Source of the DNA: Tieghemostelium lacteum
Taxonomy: Eukaryota > Evosea > Eumycetozoa > Dictyosteliales > Raperosteliaceae
Reading direction: 5' to 3'
Length of the DNA: 64,000 nt
NCBI GenBank assembly: GCA_001606155.1
Contig: LODT01000022.1
Coordinates: 186,001 to 250,000 of the forward strand
Shown piece after piece: positions 39,303-50,600 of the stretch; within the stretch, counting starts at the first letter, position 1; each line of letters opens with the position of its first letter. The position numbers were made by a program, and so were the translations under genes. The notes under the pieces were generated by a model, which saw nothing but the letters and a program-made list of their open reading frames with translations, was not told the origin of the DNA and did no database searches.

Positions 39303-41193
39303 ATGTTAAGAATTATAGTAATAATAATATTTGTTATGATATGGGTTGATAATAGTGTGTCAATAATAACAAGTGTTACTTATTATAATAATACAAAAAC
39401 AATATTGAATTTAATAGTACAATATAATGGAAACGGAATACCTACAATTGATAATATAACAACAGATTCATCGGGTATTGTCTATTACAATGTAATATGT
39501 TACACTTCAGCTGGTGATTTTAATTGTTTTTTCTATCTTTCTGCTAGATCACAAAGTGAAGTCTACACTATCAATTACAAACAAAACTCAGTTTCAATGT
39601 CCCCATTTTCAGAGTTTATTAAAATTGGTAATATCTATCTTGGAGCTGTCAGTCAATCACCTATTCAATCACCATCACTTACATTTACGGGTAGATTCAT
39701 TAAACCATATTCCAATCAATTACATCTAAAAGTAACTGCGGGAATACTTAACAACACCTACAATTTTTTAAATAGTGATATAACATACAGTGATAGTGGT
39801 GACTCTTCTCTAGATCCTGCTTTTACCATCTCTTTAGTTGATGGTGTTGGACCTATTTCACTGAAAATATATCACAATGATATATTAAAAGTTGAATATA
39901 ATACATCTTATCAAAGTATGTATATCTCAAGTCTGATATAATCTAAATATATTCTAACATATTATAGATCCAATAATATCTTCAATAGTTTATAAAAATG
40001 ATGAAATAACCATAAATGGAAATAACTTTGGACTTCAACAGTTTAGTATATATAGCACTATAACAGTAGATGATAAATTATTGAACAATTTAACATTTTC
40101 TAGGTACTCCAATAGCGATATTTCATTCCCATTCAAAAATATTAATGCTCAAATATCTCAAGTAAAAATAATGTTTGAATCCATTGTATCAAATGTATAT
40201 CCAATTACATTTTCACCACTACCCAAGTCACTAGTAGTTATTAATAATCTCAAGAGTATCTTGATTGCAGGTGAGAGATTAAATACAATCAGAAAAGATG
40301 GCCAACAAAGTAACATTACAGTTTCTATAAACTCATATATATCATGTACAGCTTTTGAAAATAAGAGTAGTTTTGATAATACTCTGATAAAATGTAATCT
40401 TGATAAAGGATTGGAATTAAATAGCAGCACAAATTCATTAATGGTTACAATTGATTCATTACAATCACCTATTTTATATTGGGTTAGTGATTTCCCAATA
40501 CCAAGACTGATAACCTATAATCAACTAAAAAATGGAGATTTAGAGTTAATAGGAGAGAACCTTGGTAATGAAAACCATAGAGATATAGCTATATATATAA
40601 ATGACCAAATTGCAGTTACCTCACACCAAGATGTTAACCCTACCCTACCTCTAGAATTATATAATTTTAAAAATGGAGAATTAATGGTGATACAAGGTAA
40701 CCAGAATGTATCCATACAATCAAATTCATTATGGATTGATTTTGTACCTTATATTAGTGGTATTAGTAGTAGAGATGAAACCATATCAAGATTCAAAGGT
40801 GGAATAATAACAATTTCAGGTCAATATCTACATTTATCTAGGTACAATGGTAGTAAAACAATTGTTAGTATATACCCTAATTGTAGTGATATACAAGGTA
40901 ATGACAATGGTACAGAGATAATATGTACATTGCTAGGAAGTCCTGAAACAACTCTTTCAGTAACTATTGATAATCAACAATCCAACACCTTTACATTACC
41001 TTATTCAAAAATTAAAAGAACTTCAAGAAGGATGATGTCAAATGGTAGAGTTGCTGGTATAATTATTGGTAGTATTATAGGACTATTTCTTACAATGGTT
41101 ATTATAGTCAACCTGAATTCCTATTTAACAAAAAGAAAAAAAATTAAAAATCAAAATAACCACACAGTTACTGAAATAAATAGAATTAATTAG
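39303..41193 (+). CDS. IPT/TIG-domain type I membrane protein (Tgr-like)
   Basis: Exons 39303-39915 and 39968-41193 (GTATGT...ATAG intron of 52 bases) give 612 residues. A signal peptide (MLRIIVIIIFVMIWVDNSVS) is followed by an extracellular region with many N-glycosylation sites. An IPT/TIG-like repeat starts at PIISSIVYKNDEITINGNNFG (about 205), and another at YISGISSRDETIS ... GGIITISGQYLHL (about 480). One membrane segment (VAGIIIGSIIGLFLTMVIIV) lies near the end, with a short basic cytoplasmic tail. This layout is that of the dictyostelid Tgr/LagC group, which includes the TgrB1/TgrC1 kin-recognition receptors. The protein is shorter than those, and orthology is not established. Confidence 0.75.
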
Positions 41194-41511
41194 ATGACAA
41201 GGTCTATACTCCAAATTATTTATAATAAAATTAAAAATTATTTAATTGTTAAAATCTTTTTCTAGAATATTTTTAAGTAAGTAATATTAGAACTTTCTAC
41301 TTGATATAGATAAATCTCTAATTTAATTGAAATTGAGTTTCCAATTATTATAGATGTTATTCCAATTACAAAAAGATAATGTTTTTATTATTGAAGAGGA
41401 TTTAATCATTATATTAACAGTAATAATTGTTTATTTAATGTTAATTACAATAACCAGAATTATAAATAACATGAATATATAGTAAAAGTATTATAATAAT
41501 TATTTTATTAT
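41194..41511. other. Convergent spacer, holds one possible micro-ORF
   Basis: Lies between the stop codons of the IPT/TIG gene and the glycosyltransferase. Apart from the 42-codon frame at 41354-41482 it shows only AT-rich sequence. Confidence 0.5.
41354..41482 (+). CDS. Possible 42-residue membrane microprotein
   Basis: A short open frame starts at an ATG directly after TTATTATAG. It codes for a charged N-terminus (QLQKDN, EED) followed by one hydrophobic helix (LIIILTVIIVYLMLITI) and a basic/polar end. The size and layout recall tiny ER or mitochondrial subunits, but no family can be named. It may equally be chance in AT-rich DNA, which often yields hydrophobic frames, or the last exon of something larger. 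Confidence 0.25.
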   Translation: MLFQLQKDNVFIIEEDLIIILTVIIVYLMLITITRIINNMNI

Positions 41512-43368
41512 TTAAGTATTGATTTCAAATTCTTGCCAAATAGTATGTACTCTATCTGTATTGAGAGTTGAGATTTGTTTCATATCAATAGGATTAAAAA
41601 GATTTGGGTGATATTTGAAAGTGAATTCGGTTATGGATTCATACCAATTTGAGAATATCATTATTCTGTCCTGTACAGTTCTCTGAGCCCAAGAAGTGGA
41701 ATTATGAGCCAAATGTATGATAAAGGGGTCTGGTAAAACTACAAAATGGAAGTTAAGGGTACTCAACTGATAGGTATGACTTACCTTATCCCAACCGTAT
41801 CCAGCGAGTTTATCGTCATAGGGTAAAATGGATCTATGGAATACACCATAAGGCTCCCAATGTTCTTGGTAAAATACCTTGTAAGGATGTACTGATCTCA
41901 CCCATTGGTCATAGTCAGTGGCATCGTGAGCCACACTAGATATTCTTTTGTGAATAGATCGAGATTGTCCGTCTTTCATCAACTCTATCATCTTCTCTTT
42001 AGAGGATGGATAGATTTCGGTATTATTCATTGTGTAGCCATCCAATTCAAACGCAGCAACTACAAACATTGTATTACCAGATTGAGCATTCTCTTTGATA
42101 TTTGCACGGATGAAATCATGTGCACGAGGTGAAATCACAAAATCAATGTCAATTGTGAACACCCAATCAGTCTTACTGAGATCTATAGCAATATTACGTA
42201 GTTCATTGACAGGATACAGAGTCTCACGCTCCTTCTTGTAAGCCAGATGAATGTCAATGTTATCCAAAGCTCTCTTGTTATTGTCATCTGCCAACATCTG
42301 GTCCAACTGTGCTTTATCTTGGTCGTCTTTAATGTATAAAACAGCACTAATCAAACCATCCCAGTTTCTACTACACTCTAAAAGTCTGTCAAATCTAGTG
42401 ACATCTAATTGTCCTACAACTGTTATATCGTCACTCCTTGAAAATGGTTTATAAGACTTTCTGTAAAAAGGTACAGTCTTTCTCTTTAGATTTCTATCTG
42501 TATATTGGAAAAGTCCGCCGACCCTCTCATGATGTTTTGCAATTGCATCTTCACCAAGTCTTGGATATCTCTTTTGGTGGAGTTTCTCTGAGACCTCTGG
42601 AAGGAAACTCACATGTCGGAGGGACATGGAGACATTAGAGATTAAAACCACACCGTTTTTCTCAGTGTAGATATAAGAGTTGACGTAGTTTATCGGCTTT
42701 TTTGAGTACATTGTGAGGGTTGCTCTAGATGTGAGAACATCTAGTTTGTCACCATTGAAACGCATGAATCTCTCTAACTCCTTGCTTCTTTGGTCCGCTT
42801 GAGAATGTTTCATTCCCTTTAAGACTTGATCTTCTATACGTTGGGGTACAGTGAGTATATAGTTACTATCGTAACTATTGACAGCAGTGTAATCTTTACT
42901 GAATGGTTTCAACATTATATTGAAATTACCGTCTAGACATAGGTTAATATAGTCAACTTCCATTGTCAACTCATAGTAACCATAGGCAAGGAAAGTAGTT
43001 TGGTTACGTAGATCCACAGGTTGCATTATACCATTCCAAGGTAGATCTGAGCTCTCCATTAACATTAGATATCTCTTATCATACTTGGTTATATTGTAAA
43101 TTTCCATTTTGTTATATCTCGAAAAGTCTCTCCATCCTTTCGAGTTGTTTACAAATCCTGGATTGAATATATAATTTCCACCCTCTATATAGTCTAGTAT
43201 ATTATACTGAAAGTGAATTGGTTCCATAACAATACTTTTAGATTTCCAGTACAAAATCATTAGATATCCAACCACAAGACATATTAAGATTTTGTACAGT
43301 CTTCTAATACTATTAAAATATCTAAAACTGTAACTTATAATATTTTCTTTTCTATGATTATAGTTCAT
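41512..43368 (-). CDS. GT49 (LARGE-like) glycosyltransferase, type II membrane protein
   Basis: Single exon, 618 codons, ATG at 43366-43368. The N-terminal cytoplasmic part is short and basic, then one membrane anchor (ILICLVVGYLMILYW, about 27-42) and a lumenal region. The catalytic domain covers about 310-610. It has ITVVGQLDVTRFDRL, YPVNELRNIA, the DxD metal site TIDIDF near 407, and the GT49 end block WEPYGVFHRS, DDKLAGYGWDK, FHFVVLPDPFIIHL. These match the C-terminal domain of LARGE and B4GAT1, which add glucuronic acid or related sugars. D. discoideum has a family of such gnt genes. Golgi location is inferred from the topology. The lumenal stem may hold a carbohydrate-binding fold. Confidence 0.82.
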   Translation of the reverse strand: MNYNHRKENIISYSFRYFNSIRRLYKILICLVVGYLMILYWKSKSIVMEPIHFQYNILDYIEGGNYIFNPGFVNNSKGWRDFSRYNKMEIYNITKYDKRYLMLMESSDLPWNGIMQPVDLRNQTTFLAYGYYELTMEVDYINLCLDGNFNIMLKPFSKDYTAVNSYDSNYILTVPQRIEDQVLKGMKHSQADQRSKELERFMRFNGDKLDVLTSRATLTMYSKKPINYVNSYIYTEKNGVVLISNVSMSLRHVSFLPEVSEKLHQKRYPRLGEDAIAKHHERVGGLFQYTDRNLKRKTVPFYRKSYKPFSRSDDITVVGQLDVTRFDRLLECSRNWDGLISAVLYIKDDQDKAQLDQMLADDNNKRALDNIDIHLAYKKERETLYPVNELRNIAIDLSKTDWVFTIDIDFVISPRAHDFIRANIKENAQSGNTMFVVAAFELDGYTMNNTEIYPSSKEKMIELMKDGQSRSIHKRISSVAHDATDYDQWVRSVHPYKVFYQEHWEPYGVFHRSILPYDDKLAGYGWDKVSHTYQLSTLNFHFVVLPDPFIIHLAHNSTSWAQRTVQDRIMIFSNWYESITEFTFKYHPNLFNPIDMKQISTLNTDRVHTIWQEFEINT

Positions 43369-43669
43369 CTTTTATAATATTTAAAAATATTGGATACGTT
43401 GCATATCCAAACTTATAATTTTTTTAAAAATAAAAAAAAAAAAAAACAATTTGTTGTTGGTTCCTTCAATACCACACACACCACTTTTATAATTAAATTA
43501 ATTCTCGTTGTTTATATAGTATTCTAATTTTAGTTTAATCATAATCAACTATTTTCACATAATATAATCTGGAGTTTTAAAAATAAATTTGAGAATTTCT
43601 TCTTTTTGGTATTGTTTTCTATACTAAAAACTCTTATTCCTAAACTATTTATGAGATATCATCATATAT
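43369..43669. other. Intergenic, nothing recognised
   Basis: Lies upstream of the glycosyltransferase start and downstream of the EMC6 stop, so both promoter and terminator functions are expected. It has an A-rich run at 43430-43446 and no other feature. Confidence 0.6.
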
Positions 43670-44203
43670 TTATTTATAGTGATGAATTATATTATAGAAA
43701 AATGTCCAAAATAAAATAAATGGCTATTGATTGGTGTATTAGTTATTTGAGTTTTTGAGGTTTAGGTCACGAAAGATAAAACTTACCATTAAAGTCGAAG
43801 CTAATGTTTCATACCAAATTGCATTTGGATTTATAAAATATAATGATAATTTACTCTTTTTCTCTTTTAAAACAAATATACAAACAAAAGTATAATAAAC
43901 AAATAGATAGAAAGCAAATCCCTTTAGATCATTGAATCCTAATACACCAGCTATACTACCTCCTAAAATTGATATTAAAATTTGACTGAATTAAATTGAA
44001 TTCATTATATTTTTGATTAATAATCATTCTCTACAACTATTACTATAATATATCTTTCCCTAATATGACTCATACCAAAATGAAACTACTTTTGTATTTC
44101 TTGCTATATATTCTGCATCAAAATGTTCAGGTATACCAATCAAACTTGATTGTTGTTCATTTGCCTGTTGTTGTTGCTGTTGAATTTGTTGTGGGTGTAA
44201 CAT
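43670..44203 (-). CDS. emc6: EMC6, ER membrane protein complex subunit 6
   Basis: Three small exons, 44203-44076, 43985-43787 and 43723-43670, with GT-AG introns of 90 and 63 bases, join in frame to give 126 residues. After a Gln-rich N-terminus, the core ARNTKVVSFCQILISILGG and SIAGVLGFNDLKGFAFYL corresponds to the NAAVLDYCRTSVSALSG and TAGILGL region of animal EMC6. The last exon codes PFILFWTFFYNIIHHYK, matching the terminal membrane helix YVLFWTFLYG. Three helices are expected. EMC inserts tail-anchored and multipass proteins into the ER membrane. An in-frame TAG just upstream supports the ATG at 44201-44203. Exons are too short for simple ORF scans, so this gene is easily missed. Confidence 0.85.
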
Positions 44204-44652
44204 ACTGACTATTTCAATCTAAATCACAAATCAACAAAACTAATCTTTTTTTTTTTATTTTTCATTTTAATTACAAGATAATTTAAAGAAATCAACTAAA
44301 TAATCTACTAAATCATTTTTATTACCTCTTCAACCAGTCTATTATACTATTTTAATATTATTTTTTAAATCATCTTTGTTGAACTTCCTCTAATATCATT
44401 TTTTTAAATTTTTTTGAATTTTTTGAATTTTTAAAAATTTACAGTTGACAACCTTAAAGTTTATTAAATTTAAATAAATACCATATGAATATTTAATTGT
44501 AGGTATTTAGATGTTATGATAGCATGAAATTGTTCTAATACATCTATAGTTTATAATAGGGGCATTGTTTTTTTAAATATTATACAAATTTTTTCATTGT
44601 AGAAAGGTATTGTAAAGTATCCGCTTTGCGGGCTTTTGAATTGAAATAAACA
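44204..44652. other. Divergent intergenic spacer
   Basis: Lies between the starts of EMC6 and the EP400-like gene. Strong A/T runs around 44390-44440. Nothing else recognised. Confidence 0.6.
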
Positions 44653-47600
44653 ATGGTATCAAATAAAAAGAATAAAAAAGAGATTGGTGAAGACCAAATA
44701 TCACCTAGTGTTAGTCCAGCACTTTCCAACACATCGATTGATCCAATGAACCAAGATACAGAGACAACACCATCAACAAAGTCTTCAAATGTCAAGAGAT
44801 CAAGATCATCAATAGTACCTATTATAAATAATCTATCAACATCAATTAATAATACATCTACTACCACTACCAGTAGTCAACTTATAGAGTCACCTAGAAA
44901 TCCAATACCACACCCACCCACACTTAACACCAGTACTAGAAAAACTCGTGGACATTCGAGGAAAAATAGTAGTTCTAGTGGACCTTCTAGCAGTGAGATT
45001 AGCAATATTCTAAGTGAGTACAAGGATAACGTAGTTCAATCACTACATAGATCCAGACAGGACATTAAAGATCTCGCAGATAAACGAAACAAAATGATTA
45101 GTGAATATCTTTTACTCTCTGATAATACCAGTCTCACTCAATACGATGGTAGTGGTACAAAATCAATAACAGACAGTCACCAACTAGAATCATTCCTTCT
45201 ACAAAAACAACTACCAATATTCTCTAAACAATATATAGAGGATATCGTCAATCTAGATAACCCTAATACTTCCATCACTAGAAACTCACTCCATCATCAA
45301 CCCCCTCCAACTCCAACTCTTCCAAATTTTACAATGGATGATCATCTACCTCCTTCCACCACTAATACCACAACTATTACAACCACAACTTCAACACCAC
45401 AACAGAAAAGAGAATTAAATAGTTCTACATCGACATCTACACAACCTATAAAGAAATTTAAAAGAGATAATTCAACTAATGCACTACCTATATATGCACC
45501 ACCTACACCTACATCTACTACAACTACATTGACAACACCAATGGCAGTATCAACTACATCGACAGTTGTTGTCCAACCAGAACAAATACCTCCTCCACCA
45601 CCAGTAATTCAGAGAAACTATCCCCCTTCAGCATTTGTACCTATTCCACCACTGAGTAAAGAACTGATAAACAATGCACATAATGATGCAAAGATTCTTA
45701 GAAGAATACATGAACTTCAGAAACAAGGTATATGGGGTCCTAAACTTTTAACTAAATTACCAGAACCTCCAAGACCTAAAGTTCATTGGGACTTGTTGTT
45801 GGAGGAGATGGCTTTAGTTTCTGAAGATTTTATCAGATTCAAAAGACTCAAACATAAAGTTCTCAATGTAATTGGTAAAGACTTACAAGAGTATCACTCA
45901 AATAAACATTTTAGTTTGATCAAGAGTAATCATAACAGTAATGGTAGTAATCAACATTATCATCATCTAGATGAAAATAGAAAACGAAAACAATGCATGA
46001 TTATAGCGAATGAAATCAAACAATTTTGGTCGAGAATACATAATCTAAAGAGATTTCAGTCCTCTTTAAATAATAACAGTAATAGTAATAATAGAAATAC
46101 AACTAGAAGACCTTTGAATCCATGGATTTCTGATATAAAGATGGAGGATAATCAATATGATGATGGTGATGATGAAGATGATCCTGAATATCAAAGTTCT
46201 GATGATGAATCTGTTGATTGTCGAATTGGAACTGAGCAAACTCCTGTAGAGATTGATGGTAATAATCAGAATGCTGAGGTTATAACTTCAAGTAGTGAAG
46301 ATGAAAGTGATCTTTCTGATTCAGATTTGGAAGATGATGAAGATGAGGAAGAAGTTGAAGAAGATATATCATTAGAAGATTTAGAAATGTTGCATAAAGA
46401 ATCTCAAATGCCACTAGAGGAAATACTGACAATGGATGAAATTATAGATTCTGTTTTGTTGGATATTAAAGTGGGTACTGATCGTGCATTAACTGTGAAT
46501 GCCACATCTGGTGCTAGAAAAGTACCAGTGTTGTTGAAGTTCCCTTTAAGAGAGTACCAGTTAATTGGTATGGATTGGTTGGTGTCAATGTACGAACTAG
46601 CTTTGAATGCAGTGTTAACTGATGATAAAGGACTTGAAAAGAGTGTGCAAGTGATGGCTATGATTAGTTACCTTGCTGCTGAGTGTGGTCAATGGGGACC
46701 ACATTTAATTGTGGTACCTGGTGAGAATAATCATAGATGCTTGAGTAAATGGGAGCTACAGTTTAAGTCTTGGTGTCCTGGTTTGAAGGTATCAACTTAT
46801 ACTGGGTCAGGAAGCGATAAAAGAGATTGGCATAGAAATGATTTTTATGTTTGTTTGACTACCTTGTCATTAGTCTATTCAGATTACATGATTTTAAATA
46901 GAAAGAAATGGTCATATTTAATTGTTGATAATGTTCTACCTAAATTATCAATTAATGTAAATTCTAGTAGACGACTACTATTATTGGATAGTAACCCAAT
47001 TACCAATGATATCCAATCCATTTGGACACTTTGTCAATTTTTATTTCCAAATCTATCACCATTTAAAAGTCAACTTAATTTTGGTAATATCAATAATCTT
47101 AATGATATATCTCAACAATTTCAAAGTGCATTGGCGCCTTATACACTAGGACGTCTTAGATCAACTGTTGAATCACAACTACCAAAAGAGAGAATACACC
47201 AAATCAATTGTAAATTACTTAAATCTCAACAAACAATTTTACAAGATATACATTCTAAAGAAAATAATACAAATAATAATAATAATACAGAATCAATTGT
47301 AAATATAATAACTGAAATATCTAGAGTATGTGATCACCCTCAACTTTGTCAAGATAGAATAGTGAGTTTACCATGGTGCCAGAGTGATACTATACAGATG
47401 GAATACAGTTCCAGAGTTGTTAATGTTAGAAATGGAGGTGATGGTGTTAATTTATCATTATTGAATTTACAGTTACCTGATTATAGTAGTTCATTAAGTA
47501 ACCAGATTTGTAATGATATTGTTTTACTCCAACCACAGGAATCAAAATTTCAAGAGTTATACAGTAATTATATAAAATCATTACAGAGTAACCAACAAAG

Positions 47601-50600
47601 TAACCAACTACCACAATTGAATAGTTCATCTTCACAAGTGTCATTGTCATCTTCACATTCTGGAATTACAACTTTGGTACCAAACTCATGTCTGGATATC
47701 TATACTACACTGAGAAATGATCTTTTGAAACAACATTTTCAAGATTGTATCGATAGAGTGAAATACAGTCAGAAGAGAACATCTAAAAACCAACCATTGT
47801 ATGGATATGATTTGATTTATTTGGTTACTGTAAATAAGACATCAAGTCCTAGATATTGCCAAACTATACAGGAAATGATCCTAACACCTACACAGAGATC
47901 GGTGGCTATGGAACCTGAATTAAAGAGATTTAGTCTACTTGTAAACAAGGTGTTACCACAGTCTAATATATCTCTAATTGAAATTCACCCATCATCAGTA
48001 TCTCTATTGTCAAGTTACCTAAAAGAAATTAAACTGATATCTACTACTGATGTCTGGAAATCACTATTTGCACCATTCTATCCAAGTTATTCCAGACAGT
48101 CTTTAATGAATATTCCAAATGACACTTTACATGGTTCTGGTAAACTCTTGGAGTTAAGTAAACTCTTACCAGCACTAAAAGAGCAAAACCATCGTGTTTT
48201 GGTATACAGTCACTATGAAGGTATGATTCAGATCCTAGAGAGATTCTTCAAGTATCACGGTTACCCTATGGTTAAAATTGACTGCAAAACTAAACAAAAA
48301 AAGAGACATCTATTATTGGAAAAGTTCAATACCGATACTAGTATATTCCTAATGTTACTCTCTACCAGAACCGGTGAATTAAATGTTCATGGTGCAGATA
48401 CTGTTATCATGTATGATCAAGATTGGATATCATCAACAAAGAACACTGTTAAAGCAACAATAGAGACAACTGGTCACTTTACAAATGGTAGAACAATTTA
48501 TAATCTTCAGGTGCCACAATATCAAAATCTAATAGAATTATACGGAAATTCTGTTAAATTGAATAATAATAATAGTAATAATAGTAGTATAACAATAGAT
48601 AATAATGAATGGAGGCATTTGGTAGAATCAATTGAAGATCCATTAGATTTATTATCTTTAAGACAATTTGAAAATAATAGTATACTAGAAATAGAGAAAC
48701 ACAATCTATCTCATAATAATAATAATAGTAAAATCTCAAAATACCAAAATTCAAGAAATGACGAATTACTCGATTATATTTTGGAACCAATACAGAAATA
48801 TGCATTAACTAGAGCAAATGAAAAGAATAGCAATGATATAAATGAAAATGTTCAAGCAGACCCGGAAGAAACTGATTGCGTTTCTATCGATCAAAAAGAG
48901 AATAAGATTATATCTATTCTTAGTGATAATCCAAGTGAGACTCTGTTTGATCTATTTGATAATACAGTAGTTTTAGATAGTAATAGTAGCAATGGTGGTA
49001 AGAAATTAGAAGATCCTCTATTGTTTTTCCAAGTTAATGGAATGACAGTGACTGAGTTTCAGTCTTCTCTTTTGGGATTTGGTGAAATGTTCCAAAGATT
49101 ACCTGATGCCAATCAGGAACAATGGTTTTTGGCACCTATGCAAGAACCAATTCCACATGATTTGTTGGAAGAGATTATGAAGGATTTGGATGAACATTAC
49201 CATCAACATTACAATTATATGTATCCACCAATTGCACAAACTATTACATTTGAGTCTATTGCCAGACCATCACGATCCAAACTCAAGCGTGGTAAAGTAA
49301 TTAAACAACTAGCACAACATAATCAACGTCAACAAATGTCAAAAGAAAAAGAAAAGGAAAAGAAACTACAATTGAAAAAGAAAAAAGAAAAGGATAAGAA
49401 AGAGAAGGCTAGATTGGAGGAAGAGAGAAGAATCAAAGAGAAACGCGAATTGAAAATGAAGAATGCAAGAGACAAATCATTTAATGCCAACAAACAGATT
49501 TCCTCAATGCAAAAGAAGAAACTTGATGGAAAGAGATTAGTTCCTGACGATATCATTGCAACATCGCATACAGGTACCAGTGGTTCTGATCGTTCAGATG
49601 CTGAGTTTGAAGAGTTGGCTGGTGATCTTGAGGAGTCTTTAACTAAGAATCTTAAATCTAACCAAAATGGAGACCAAATGTTAGTTGATTCCTCCCAAGA
49701 TGAAAACTCTGAGAGTTCATCTACCAAAAAGAGAAAACATGATAAAAATATCATTCTATCATCGTCAACTTCTGGAAGTAAGAAGATATCTAAAAAAGAA
49801 TTTGAAGGTGATACTAATTTGGCAACATCACCATCCAGTGAAGATCTATTAACTGTTACAAGTCCTTGGACCCAACAAGAAGACAGTTTTATTATGGAGT
49901 CAGTTAGACAATACGGTCAGAATTGGGATCTCATTAGTTTCTCTCTTTGTAAAATGTTCCATAACCTTCTATTTCGTGTTATTAGAACTAAATTACAAAC
50001 TATTGATCGTTATAAATCCTATTTGTTACCTAGGGAAGAAGCTTCTAAAAAACAACAACAATTAGTTGAAGATTCACAATCTGGTCATAAACCATCTGTA
50101 CCTGCTCATGAGGGTGAGTTTTCATATTCTCTACTTGATATGATCAAAAAGACACAATCTGCTGTAGGTGCTGCTAGTAAATTACCTGGTATGAGAGGTT
50201 CTGCAATTCAAGCTCAATTTGATCCTAATATGCCTACTCATGTATCTCATTTGTCTCTGACTGTATCTTTGCCACTTTCAGCTAGTTTACCTTCTGTGAT
50301 GGCTGGTAATACCACCAAGATTATTAAAGAAAACAAAGCTAAATTAATTCAACAACAACAACAACAGCAACAACAGTTAATGAGACCTGTTGTACCACCT
50401 ACGAATGCACCAACAGTTCCACAAAATCCTCAAAATGTACCTATTCAACCTGGACCTATTACCAACCCTACACCAAATGTAGCCCCAACTACAGTTGCAG
50501 GAGCTCCAGTAGGTGCACCTCAACCACAACAAGTACAACCACCACCTATATCCATTCCAACACAACCACCACCTGTATTGAATAGATCTATTCACATACC

